A stretch of DNA of 64,000 nt, taken from the NCBI GenBank assembly GCA_029975055.1, contig JARKPU010000002.1, positions 62,001 to 126,000 on the forward strand. The letters run 5' to 3'. Position 1 is the first letter of the stretch; every line of letters starts with the position of its first letter. This document shows positions 9,078-16,192 of this stretch, in pieces. The notes beneath the pieces are model-generated. The model was not told where the DNA came from and did no database searches. It saw only the letters and a list, made by a program, of their open reading frames with translations. Made by a program: the position numbers and the translations under genes. This stretch comes from Anaerolinea sp. Lineage in GTDB: Bacteria; Chloroflexota; Anaerolineae; Anaerolineales; Anaerolineaceae.

Positions 9078-9139
9078 ATCGTGCGTACCTTTTTCTATGT
9101 GTTGTGGGGCAAGCTCCACAACACATAGAAAATTGAGAA
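9078..9139 (-). repeat. Dispersed palindromic repeat, copy 1
   Basis: Hairpin arms 9091-9110 and 9113-9132 (20 nt, one mismatch) around AA, core GTGGGGC/GCTCCAC. Read on the minus strand it is followed by GAAAAAGGTACGCACGAT, matching the flank of the other copies. The 3' end of the conserved block is 42 nt before the start of the binding-protein gene. Four arm positions differ from copy 3 (38877) and all four are changed in both arms so pairing is kept. Confidence 0.8.
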
Positions 9140-9246
9140 CACAATCTTTGAACGGCCATCCCCATGCCGGGCGAAACGCCGGGCGGGGCTCAACAAAAAG
9201 AGAATTCGGTTGGCTACCTTCCTTTCAGTCGTATGAAATCGGTCGA

Positions 9247-9987
9247 TTAACTGTGTGTGGTCAACTTATAGCGTTCCGCATGGAACACGGAACGGGTTAA
9301 TTCGATGATGTCGCCGTTTTCAAGGTAGGTGGTCTGCAAGCTGATGAGAACAGCCGCCGGGCGGTGCAGCTGCAGCAAGCGGGCCTCTTCGGGCGAGGCG
9401 AGCGCCGCCTCGATGGAGGTGGTGGTGCGCACCAACGCCAGGTGATATTCGCTGCGCAGCACATCAAACAGCGAGCGGCTGGCAAAATCGAAGCGCAGCA
9501 GGTCGCGGCAGAGGTGATGGGGAAGATGAGCAATCTGGATGGCGATCGGCAGACCGTCGGCCAGGCGCAGACGGTGCAGACGCACCACCTCGGCCCCGCG
9601 GGGAATGCACAAAGCAGCCGAAAGCTCGTCATCGGCGGGGACGATGCTCGCGCCGAGCACCTGGCTGCTGGAAACCACGCCTCGGCGGGCCAGGTCTTCG
9701 GTGAAGCTGCTGAGCGGCTGCAATTCCTCATGGAACTGCGGCTCGGCCACGTAGGAGCCTTTGCCCACGATGGAGTAGATCCGCCCCTCCTGCACCAGGG
9801 TCGAGAGCGCCTTGCGGACGGTGATGCGGCTGATGCCGAACTGCTCGCACAGGTCGCGCTCTGAGGGCAGCCGGTCATGCGGGGCGAGCACCTTCCGGTC
9901 GATCTGCTCGCGCAGCAAGCCGGCGAGCTGGATGTGCAGCGGGACGGCGGAATCTTTACGAATGGTAGCGACGGGGAGACTTATCAT
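9247..9987 (-). CDS. GntR/HutC-family transcriptional regulator
   Basis: 246 residues: an N-terminal winged helix of the GntR type (LREQIDRKVL, RLPSERDLCEQFGISRITVRKAL, about residues 25-60) and a C-terminal UTRA-like ligand domain (about 85-240) of the HutC/NagR branch, whose effectors are often phosphorylated sugars or amino acids. It lies upstream of and in line with the transport and glycosidase genes and is the obvious candidate regulator. A near-consensus promoter is found just upstream, and a 20-bp imperfect palindrome overlaps both its -10 region and the start codon, which predicts autorepression. The leader is only about 12 nt with no clear ribosome site, so initiation may be nearly leaderless. 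Confidence 0.9.
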   Translation of the reverse strand: MISLPVATIRKDSAVPLHIQLAGLLREQIDRKVLAPHDRLPSERDLCEQFGISRITVRKALSTLVQEGRIYSIVGKGSYVAEPQFHEELQPLSSFTEDLARRGVVSSSQVLGASIVPADDELSAALCIPRGAEVVRLHRLRLADGLPIAIQIAHLPHHLCRDLLRFDFASRSLFDVLRSEYHLALVRTTTSIEAALASPEEARLLQLHRPAAVLISLQTTYLENGDIIELTRSVFHAERYKLTTHS

Positions 9988-10006
9988 AACCGGTTATTAC
10001 CAGTTA
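9987..10006. promoter_or_regulatory. Candidate GntR operator
   Basis: TAACCGGTTATTACCAGTTA is an imperfect 20-bp palindrome. It begins on the first base of the GntR start codon and reaches the -10 box, so binding would block transcription of the regulator itself. No equally clear second copy was seen before the binding-protein gene. Assignment to this regulator rests on position only. Confidence 0.5.
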
Positions 10007-10034
10007 TTATAGGGATGTAACAAAGGAAAGTCAA
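10006..10034 (-). promoter_or_regulatory. Sigma70-type promoter of the GntR gene
   Basis: On the minus strand TTGACT (10034-10029) and TATAAT (10011-10006) are separated by 17 bp. The predicted transcript starts near 9999, about 12 nt before the GntR ATG. It is one of the best promoter matches in the window. Confidence 0.7.
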
Positions 10035-10173
10035 GTTAGAATCATCTCTGGAGCATGGCTTTCTTCAAGCCCCCCAGGCCCCCTCTTCGCCCTTCAGGGC
10101 ATGCTTCACGCAGCCGCAGGGGTGAGGGTCGGCGCTGAGGGAGAACCAAGGATTGTCGTTTTGCCAACAAAAA

Positions 10174-10352
10174 AACTGGATAGGCAGCCTGTTAGTGGTT
10201 TTTCTCGCTAAGTTCAAGACAATTCCCCTCATCCCCCAACCCTTCTCCCTCAGGGAGAAGGGTGGATAAAAACCCTCTCCCTGAGGGAGAGGGTAGGGTG
10301 AGGTAAATATCTAGGAATTTAGCGAGAAAACCGGTTAGCCGCCTATCCAGTT
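10174..10352. repeat. MITE-like nested inverted-repeat element
   Basis: Outer imperfect inverted repeats of 34-38 nt (10174-10211, beginning AACTGGATAGGC; 10319-10352, ending GCCTATCCAGTT) enclose about 107 bp. Inside are two tandem perfect hairpins: 10239-10263 (12-nt arms, CCCTTCTCCCT type) and 10272-10294 (11-nt arms, CCCTCTCCCT type). No open frame is inside. The structure suggests a non-autonomous mobile or REPIN-type element. It fills most of the 387-nt gap between the GntR gene and the gene ending at 10374; the remainder (10035-10173) holds only short GC-rich repeats. Confidence 0.6.
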
Positions 10353-10373
10353 ATTCTGCGCCTTTTGGCGGTC

Positions 10374-11597
10374 TTACAACGCCAGGTGATTCACATTGGG
10401 GATGAAATCCGGCCGGGGCTGCTCTTCCTCCTCCGCTTCTTCCTTGCCCGCGGCGATATGCCCCTCGCGCAGGCCCAGGCGCTCTTCGAGCACCGCGCGC
10501 TGCTCGGGCGTGCAGGAAATCGCCCCCAGGTTATGCACCTTGGAGAGCTTAGCCGCCAGCACCGAGGGGGCCACGCCAGGGTCAATGGCCAGTTCGCCGG
10601 TCACCACCAGGGTGGCTGTGCCCTGCAGCCGCTCAAAGCGGGCCGGGTCCAGCATCTGATCATCCTGAACCAGCCAGAGTTCATCCGGGTGGAAGACCGC
10701 CCGCGTCTCGAAGAGGTTGCACCTGGAGGCCAGCGCCGGTTTGAGTGCCGCCGGGGCGATCAGCAAATCCTCGGCAATCAGCCCGTCCACGCGCCCGTCG
10801 AGGTCAGCCGCGCTCACCCCGGGGCCGACCTGCACCAGCTCTTTGCAGTAGAGCTTGCGCCCCGGCAGGATATCGAGCGTGTCGGCATCCAGCACGAGCG
10901 GTTTTTTCACCCACTCATACCCGGCCGGGATGACCCTGAACTCCGGCTGGCTGCGGAACAGCCGCGAGCGGATGGCCTGGGCGTTCTCGGCATGGCAGGT
11001 CACCCCGCCGGAGACGAACAGCTTGCCCAGCTTGCGCTCGATCAGGTCATTGGGCAGCACCTTCGCCGCCTCCAGCCCGCCCACCACGCTGATTTCCGCG
11101 CCGTCTGCGAGGTTGTTCAGGAAATCGGTGTCAAGCGCCAGGCAGCCCGTGAAGAAGTGCTCGAGGGACGGGTAAGCCTGCATGGTGCCGACCACGGCGT
11201 TGGGTTTCGAGTTGAACGCGCCCATCAGGTCGTCTGGGCAGAGGAAATGGCCGGTGACGGCGAACCCCGCCAGGTTCTTCTCCACCTCATCGGCGGGCAC
11301 GCCCGGCTCGACGAGCAGCTTCCCGGTGACCAGGATGTAGATCGGCCGCTCCGCGCTTTTGAAAAACTCCGCATTCACCAGCATCTTCCCCGTCTGCGTG
11401 ACCACGCTCGCGCCGGTGGGGACCAAAAGGGTGCCGTTGACGTTGCCCGGGTTGAGCCGGGCAAGCAGCGGGTAGGTCTCGGGCGTGTAGATGACCATGT
11501 TGATGTTGTTGATCTGCTTGATGGTCGCCACCGAGGCCTCGGTGGCGCGCGTCAGGTCGAGGAAATTCACGTTGCCAATTGTTTTTGGGGTATCCAT
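10374..11597 (-). CDS. Unrecognised repeat protein encoded after an ECF sigma factor
   Basis: 407 residues, no signal peptide or clear membrane helix, with an acidic patch (EEAEEEEQ) near the C-terminus. I do not recognise the family. At least three related segments can be seen: ILVTGKLLVEPGV followed by GHFLCP, KLFVSGGVTCH, and LVVTGELAIDPGV followed by GAISCTP. Each is a short beta-like VTG/VSG stretch with a helical stretch and a Cys-containing end, suggesting a repeat fold somewhat like bactofilin or other beta-solenoid proteins. AAAGGA lies 10 nt before the chosen ATG, 14 nt after the sigma factor stop, so the two are cotranscribed. A role as partner, anti-sigma factor or target of the sigma factor is possible but not supported by sequence. 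Confidence 0.7.
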   Translation of the reverse strand: MDTPKTIGNVNFLDLTRATEASVATIKQINNINMVIYTPETYPLLARLNPGNVNGTLLVPTGASVVTQTGKMLVNAEFFKSAERPIYILVTGKLLVEPGVPADEVEKNLAGFAVTGHFLCPDDLMGAFNSKPNAVVGTMQAYPSLEHFFTGCLALDTDFLNNLADGAEISVVGGLEAAKVLPNDLIERKLGKLFVSGGVTCHAENAQAIRSRLFRSQPEFRVIPAGYEWVKKPLVLDADTLDILPGRKLYCKELVQVGPGVSAADLDGRVDGLIAEDLLIAPAALKPALASRCNLFETRAVFHPDELWLVQDDQMLDPARFERLQGTATLVVTGELAIDPGVAPSVLAAKLSKVHNLGAISCTPEQRAVLEERLGLREGHIAAGKEEAEEEEQPRPDFIPNVNHLAL

Positions 11598-11611
11598 CGC
11601 GTTTTGTCCTT

Positions 11612-12097
11612 TCAGAACCATTCGTCTGTGTGGGTGCGCAGCCAGTTGATCGCCAGCCTCAGCCTCGAGCGCACGGTGGCGGCAGGGATTCCCCGCCGGG
11701 CAGCCATGGCCTCACTCGTCAGCCCTTGCACGTAGCGCTCGATCAAAAGCTCCCGAAAGCGCTCCGGCAGACGCTCGAACAGGTTGATTTCTCCCGCCAG
11801 CACGCCAGAAGGCTCCTCGCCGGCCACCGTTCTGGCCAGCTCTTCGAGCAATTCGCGCCTGCGCTTACGCGCGCGGGCCAGGTCGATGAACCGGTTGCGC
11901 ACCACCTTGTAGAGCCAGGCGCGGCGTTGAAAATCGCTCAAACCGGCCAGCTGCCCGGCGTGCGCGGCTGCCTGGATGAAGGCTTCCTGCACAAGGTCAT
12001 CGGCCAGGTCGGAATCGCGGGTCAGGCTCTCGGCGTAGCGCCGCAGCGGCGGGCCAAAGGTATCCACCAGCCGGTTCACGAGCGAGTCCGGCAGCAT
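11612..12097 (-). CDS. ECF-type RNA polymerase sigma factor
   Basis: 161 residues. Region 2 is seen as DLADDLVQEAFIQAA and RRAWLYKVVRNRFIDLARA (about residues 30-78). Region 4 is LPERFRELLIERYVQG...TVRSRLRLAINWLR (about 108-155), with its helix-turn-helix. These are the only two domains, as in ECF sigma factors, which direct RNA polymerase to a small regulon, usually in response to envelope or environmental signals. GGAGG precedes the ATG. The gene is followed after 14 nt by the repeat-protein gene instead of a typical membrane anti-sigma factor, so its signal input is unclear. It lies 89 nt after the GH105 gene in the same direction. Confidence 0.92.
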   Translation of the reverse strand: MLPDSLVNRLVDTFGPPLRRYAESLTRDSDLADDLVQEAFIQAAAHAGQLAGLSDFQRRAWLYKVVRNRFIDLARARKRRRELLEELARTVAGEEPSGVLAGEINLFERLPERFRELLIERYVQGLTSEAMAARRGIPAATVRSRLRLAINWLRTHTDEWF

Positions 12098-12186
12098 CGT
12101 CCTCCATTTGGGGCTTGAGGATGGCGAGGTCTCGAGATCGTTCCTCTGCGCTTCTATATGTATAACGAATCAGACGGCGCGATTGA

Positions 12187-13146
12187 TCACCCCTGTATAA
12201 AATCGCGGTACGCGGCTTCCATGAGCAGGAAGAAGGCCTGGCCTTCGGTGGCGGTGCCGGAATGGTCGAAGCTCGGCGCCCCGCACACGCCGTGCACCAG
12301 CCCAAAGGCATCCACCTTCTCATAAGCCGCGAGGCGCATACGGTCGGCCCGCTCGATATAAGATGGGTTGAGCCGCCCGGCCTTGACGCCGCGGTAAATG
12401 GTGTAGGCGAACATCTGGGCGGCGTTGGTTTCCACAAAGGAAGAAGGATCATCCAGGATGTCATGGAACAGCCCATCGTCGCGCTGGTGAGCCAGGCAGC
12501 CATCCAGCACCTCCTGGATATAGCCCGCGAGCAGGCGCTTTTCGGCGCCCATGCTTTCGGGCAGCGCCTGCACCACGCGCGTCATCCCGGCGGCGGCCCA
12601 GCCGTTGCCCACCCCCCAGAACAGCTTGCGCTCGAAAGCCTGCCGGTCTTCATCCCAAATGTGGTAATACATGCGCTTTTCGGGGTGCAGCAAGGTGCGC
12701 CTGAAGCCGTTGATCTGCCTGACGGCTTCCTCCGGGTGCCCGGCCACCGCCAGGAAGGGCGGCGCCATGTAAAAAGAATCCACCCAGATGCGGTTTTCGA
12801 TGAAGTTATGGTAGAGGATTCCCTCGCGGGTGCGCGGCGCCTTGTACAGGAGGAAATCCAGCATGCGCTCGGCGGCAGCCTTGAGCGCCGGGTCGCCCGT
12901 CACCTGCGCGGCGAACAGCACCGGCTCGCCGTTCGCGGCCGGGTCGGTGACCGGGCGGTCGCCTTCGTTCAGGCCCAGGCGGCCGTCTTTGAGCTGGTTG
13001 ACCACCGCATCCTTGGCCAGCAGCACGGCCAGGTCGCGCTCGCCAAGTTCCAGCAAGGCCTGGGCCGCCACGCCCTGCTCCCATGCCCGGCGCTGCATCG
13101 CCAGCATGGCGTTCATCACCGCTTTAATGCGATCCTCGCGTTCCAT
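12187..13146 (-). CDS. Glycoside hydrolase family 105/88, unsaturated uronyl hydrolase-like
   Basis: 319 residues with the (alpha/alpha)6-barrel signature of GH105 enzymes (YteR/RhiN type). These hydrate the 4,5-unsaturated uronic acid left at the non-reducing end of oligosaccharides after pectin or similar polysaccharides are cut by lyases. Visible family motifs are VDSFYMAPPFLA, LFWGVGNGWAAAG, DDGLFHDILDDPSSFVETNA and HSGTATEGQAFFL. No signal peptide is present, so it acts in the cytoplasm on imported oligosaccharides. AGGAGG lies 4 nt before the chosen ATG; an open extension upstream to 13191 has no ribosome site. Two inverted repeats lie 40-85 nt upstream. No lyase or dedicated importer adjoins it. 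Confidence 0.88.
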   Translation of the reverse strand: MEREDRIKAVMNAMLAMQRRAWEQGVAAQALLELGERDLAVLLAKDAVVNQLKDGRLGLNEGDRPVTDPAANGEPVLFAAQVTGDPALKAAAERMLDFLLYKAPRTREGILYHNFIENRIWVDSFYMAPPFLAVAGHPEEAVRQINGFRRTLLHPEKRMYYHIWDEDRQAFERKLFWGVGNGWAAAGMTRVVQALPESMGAEKRLLAGYIQEVLDGCLAHQRDDGLFHDILDDPSSFVETNAAQMFAYTIYRGVKAGRLNPSYIERADRMRLAAYEKVDAFGLVHGVCGAPSFDHSGTATEGQAFFLLMEAAYRDFIQG

Positions 13147-13185
13147 AACGCCTCCTGAAATAAATGATGACCTGGAGCTTAAATA

Positions 13186-13231
13186 CTTCATCCGGATCTG
13201 CCGATCCGGACGAAGTCAACCGACCTCGGTT
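13186..13231. promoter_or_regulatory. Tandem inverted repeats upstream of the GH105 gene
   Basis: CTTCATCCGGATC (13186-13198) pairs with 13203-13215 with one mismatch across a 4-nt loop. Immediately beyond it AACCGACCTCGGTT (13218-13231) is a perfect 6-bp-arm palindrome. Both lie upstream of the GH105 start and could be operators or a transcript hairpin after the preceding zinc-ribbon gene. Confidence 0.4.
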
Positions 13232-13285
13232 TTCAGCCGGGTTGTTAAGCCGGGCAATCAGGGGAGGTCAGCCCGGCGAGGTTAA

Positions 13286-13765
13286 TTATACGCCAGGCGC
13301 CTGCGGAAGGTCGGCCCCGCAGTGCGGGCAGTGCTTCCAACCCTTTTGCACCTCGCTCCCGCAGCTCGGGCAGACCGCCCGGGGTGATTCCACCGGCGGC
13401 GCGGAGGTTGCCGCCATCACCGGCGCACCGGCTGCCGGCCCGGAACGGCGCGCGAGGAGCACCACGATGAGGATAACCGCCCCCACAAAGAGAGCCAGCC
13501 CGCACAGCGCGGCCAGCCCGCTGAACACCGGGACCCGGTTGATGCCCCACCCGCCATACATGTGTGGCATGTTGCGGAACGGGCGCATGGGAAGGTCACC
13601 CCGGGGCGTCACCCGGTCGTCATAATACGGCGCGAACTGGCGCAGGCCGGGCCCGCCGGGCAGCCAGCCCATGCGGTTGAGCACAAACAGGCCCGCCACG
13701 GCCAGGCAGGCCACCACGACCAAACCAATGCCGATTCCTAAAACCCATTTCACCCACGTTTTCAT
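13286..13765 (-). CDS. Membrane protein with C-terminal zinc ribbon
   Basis: 159 residues. There are two hydrophobic helices, VLGIGIGLVVVACLAVAGLF near the N-terminus and GLALFVGAVILIVVLLA in the middle, separated by a Pro/Met/Gly-rich exposed loop. A C-terminal zinc ribbon has CPSCG and CPHCG pairs, so four Cys are present. Both termini are predicted inside, placing the zinc ribbon in the cytoplasm. Such small anchored zinc-ribbon proteins are common in Chloroflexota and mostly uncharacterised. The start is chosen from GAGAGG 5 nt before the ATG; an upstream GTG overlaps that site. It is transcribed divergently from the HtrA gene. Function unknown. Confidence 0.75.
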   Translation of the reverse strand: MKTWVKWVLGIGIGLVVVACLAVAGLFVLNRMGWLPGGPGLRQFAPYYDDRVTPRGDLPMRPFRNMPHMYGGWGINRVPVFSGLAALCGLALFVGAVILIVVLLARRSGPAAGAPVMAATSAPPVESPRAVCPSCGSEVQKGWKHCPHCGADLPQAPGV

Positions 13766-14074
13766 ATTCACCTCTCGACCATTCCTGGTCTGATATCACA
13801 AGAGCGTGTGTATCTTTTTCAACAGCTTCATAACCATATCCGATCATAACAGCAAGTGATGAAGTTTTGATGTAGAAAAAATAAAAAAATCCTGAGAATA
13901 CAACCGCCACTAGCCGCCTTAATCTGAATATTAACGCGCCTTTATCTAATTTAAATAATTGTTTCCTATAATTAGAAGCAGGCAATGCCCTCCGCAAGGG
14001 CGCGCAACAGGCCGGAAATGATACACACAATCGCTTTTCACGGGTAATATCTTCGATCAGCCGAGGTCGAGCAG
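13766..14074. other. AT-rich divergent intergenic region
   Basis: About 309 bp between two divergent genes, noticeably AT-rich around 13855-13975 against the GC-rich background. TATAAT at 13967-13972 could be the -10 of a plus-strand promoter for the HtrA gene, but no good -35 is spaced correctly. No open frame or strong hairpin was seen. Confidence 0.4.
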
Positions 14075-15217
14075 ATGAACTGGAAAAAGATCCTCTATTT
14101 GGTGCTTGTGGTCGTGGTGGCGGGTATATCGGCGCTTGGCGGGGCCGTGGCAGGCGGCCTGCTGGTCTACCGTTCGGTGAGCAAAGCGCTTCCAGCGGCG
14201 CCGGCCGTCACCGGTGTTCCGGCCGCCAATCAGCAGGCGCAGCCCCTTGTCATCGGCTCGACCGATGTGCAAACCGCCATCGTCCAGGTGGTCAAAGATG
14301 TCGGCCCGGCGGTGGTGACCGTGGTAGGAACCATCCCCGGCCAGATGACTTTCTTCGGCGCGACTCCCGATGAAACCGTCTCAGGCAGCGGCTTCTTCAT
14401 CTCTGCCGACGGCTACATCCTCACCAACAACCACGTCGTTGAAGATACGACCGAGCTCACCGTGATCCTCTCGGACGGCACCCAGCGCCCGGCGAAGATC
14501 GTCGGCACCGATAAATTCGCCGACCTGGCCATCCTCAAAACCGACGGGCAGGCCCCGGCGGTGGCCCGGCTGGGCAATTCGGACCTGCTCGATCCCGGCG
14601 AGACGGTCATCGCCATCGGCTCTCCGCTGGGTGATTTCAAGAATTCCGTCACCGTGGGGGTGATCAGCGCTTCGGGGCGCTCGATCGACACCGGCGAGGG
14701 TTACACCATCGAGGGGTTGATCCAGACCGACGCGGCCATCAACCAGGGCAACTCGGGCGGCCCGCTGGTGGACCTGGCGGGCGAGGTGATCGGCATCAAC
14801 ACGCTGGTGGTGCGCAGCAGCGGCAGCGGAGCCGTGGCCGAAGGGCTGGGCTTCGCCATCCCGTCCGACACGGCCAGCGCGGTGGCCGAGCAGATTATCC
14901 AAAAGGGCTACTTCTCCCGCCCGTCGCTGGGCATCACGGTGCAGACGATCACCCCGCGCATCGCCGCCCTGTATGACCTGCCGGTGGAATGGGGCGCTTA
15001 CGTGACTAACGTGAACTCCGGCGGCCCCGGCGCGCAGGCCGGGCTGCAGGAGGGCGACATCATCACCAAAATCGGCGGCTCGGCCATCGGTGAGAACAAT
15101 TCCTACATCAACACGCTCTTCAGCTTCCAGCCGGGCCAGCAGGTGACGCTTGAGGTGGTGCGCGGCAGGCAAACGCTCCAGCTGCAGGCCACGCTCGGAG
15201 AAGCAGGCGCAAAATGA
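14075..15217 (+). CDS. HtrA/DegP-family trypsin-like serine protease with one PDZ domain
   Basis: 380 residues. An N-terminal membrane anchor (ILYLVLVVVVAGISALGGAV, residues 6-25) places the rest outside the cytoplasm. The catalytic triad is seen as His120 (TNNHVVED), Asp150 (FADLAIL) and Ser227 (INQGNSGGPL). A single PDZ domain follows (about 280-375; ITVQTITPRIAALYDLP, AGLQEGDIITKIGG). HtrA proteases degrade or refold damaged exported proteins. GAGG precedes the ATG. The stop codon overlaps the start of a radical SAM gene (ATGA), so the two are translationally coupled, which is not a usual HtrA partner. Confidence 0.94.
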   Translation: MNWKKILYLVLVVVVAGISALGGAVAGGLLVYRSVSKALPAAPAVTGVPAANQQAQPLVIGSTDVQTAIVQVVKDVGPAVVTVVGTIPGQMTFFGATPDETVSGSGFFISADGYILTNNHVVEDTTELTVILSDGTQRPAKIVGTDKFADLAILKTDGQAPAVARLGNSDLLDPGETVIAIGSPLGDFKNSVTVGVISASGRSIDTGEGYTIEGLIQTDAAINQGNSGGPLVDLAGEVIGINTLVVRSSGSGAVAEGLGFAIPSDTASAVAEQIIQKGYFSRPSLGITVQTITPRIAALYDLPVEWGAYVTNVNSGGPGAQAGLQEGDIITKIGGSAIGENNSYINTLFSFQPGQQVTLEVVRGRQTLQLQATLGEAGAK

Positions 15218-16104
15218 CCCCCACCCTGCGCTTTGGCGCCCAGGTGCTTTTCGGGCACGTCTTGAGCGGCGCGCACAGGCCGTTCCTTGCCAGCTACAAA
15301 CTCACCTACCGCTGCAACCTGGCCTGCGCGCAGTGCCCCTTTGCGCAGATGGAATGCCCCGACCCTTCCTTTGACGAGGTTGGCCGCGCGCTGGATGCGC
15401 TGCATGCGCGCGGCGACCGGCTGCTCGTCCTGGAGGGCGGCGAGCCGATGCTCTGGCATGACGGCCCTCACACCCTGGCGGATGTGGTGGCCCAGGCAAA
15501 GCAGCGCTTCGCGTGCACGGCAATCACCACCAACGGCACCCTGCCGCTGGAACTCGACTGCGACGTGCTGTGGGTGAGTGTAGACGGCTTTGCCGAGACG
15601 CACAACCGCCTGCGCCGCGCGCCCGTCTTCGAGCGGGTGATCGACAACATCCGCCGCTCCAGCCACCCACGGCTATACGCACACATCACCGCCAACGCCG
15701 AAAACGCCGCCGAAATCCCCGCCCTGGTCAAATTCCTCTCCCGGCTGGTCAGGGGCGTCACCATCCAGTTCTATTACCCCTACGGCCCCGACGACCGCCT
15801 GTTCCTGGCCCTGCCCCAGCGCCAAAACCTGCTCCGCAGCCTGATCGCGCTCAAAGACGAGGGTTACCCGGTGCTCAACTCGAGGCCCGCGCTGCGCGCT
15901 CTGATGACAAACTCCTGGCGCTGCCTGCCCTGGCTGGTGGACTGCGCGAACCCCGACGGAAGCATCACCCAGGGCTGCTACCTGCAGGGACGCGCGCAAA
16001 TTGACTGCTCCAAATGCGGGTTCTCACCTTACACCGAAGCTTCGCTGGCCTTCCGCGGCAACCCGCAGGCCATCCTGGCGGGCATGAAGATTTTCGGCCT
16101 GTAA
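15214..16104 (+). CDS. Radical SAM enzyme with C-terminal cysteine cluster
   Basis: 296 residues. The SAM-binding iron-sulfur motif is C-x3-C-x2-C (Cys34, Cys38, Cys41 in YRCNLACAQC), followed by the GGEP motif (LLVLEGGEPML) and a TTNGT strand, typical of a radical SAM barrel. The C-terminal part has further Cys (DCANPDG, GCYLQG, DCSKCGF) arranged like a truncated SPASM/twitch domain, suggesting a second cluster. Members with this layout modify peptides or lipids or mature enzymes. It begins inside the HtrA stop codon (ATGA overlap). No precursor peptide gene is evident between or after the two genes. The substrate is unknown. Confidence 0.88.
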   Translation: MTPTLRFGAQVLFGHVLSGAHRPFLASYKLTYRCNLACAQCPFAQMECPDPSFDEVGRALDALHARGDRLLVLEGGEPMLWHDGPHTLADVVAQAKQRFACTAITTNGTLPLELDCDVLWVSVDGFAETHNRLRRAPVFERVIDNIRRSSHPRLYAHITANAENAAEIPALVKFLSRLVRGVTIQFYYPYGPDDRLFLALPQRQNLLRSLIALKDEGYPVLNSRPALRALMTNSWRCLPWLVDCANPDGSITQGCYLQGRAQIDCSKCGFSPYTEASLAFRGNPQAILAGMKIFGL

Positions 16105-16192
16105 CCGAACGGCCCTGTCTTTCTCCGAAATTCGCGTACAATCAAATGAACGGCCGCCAGGCCGACCATATCACGCCGCGAGAAGGAAATCT

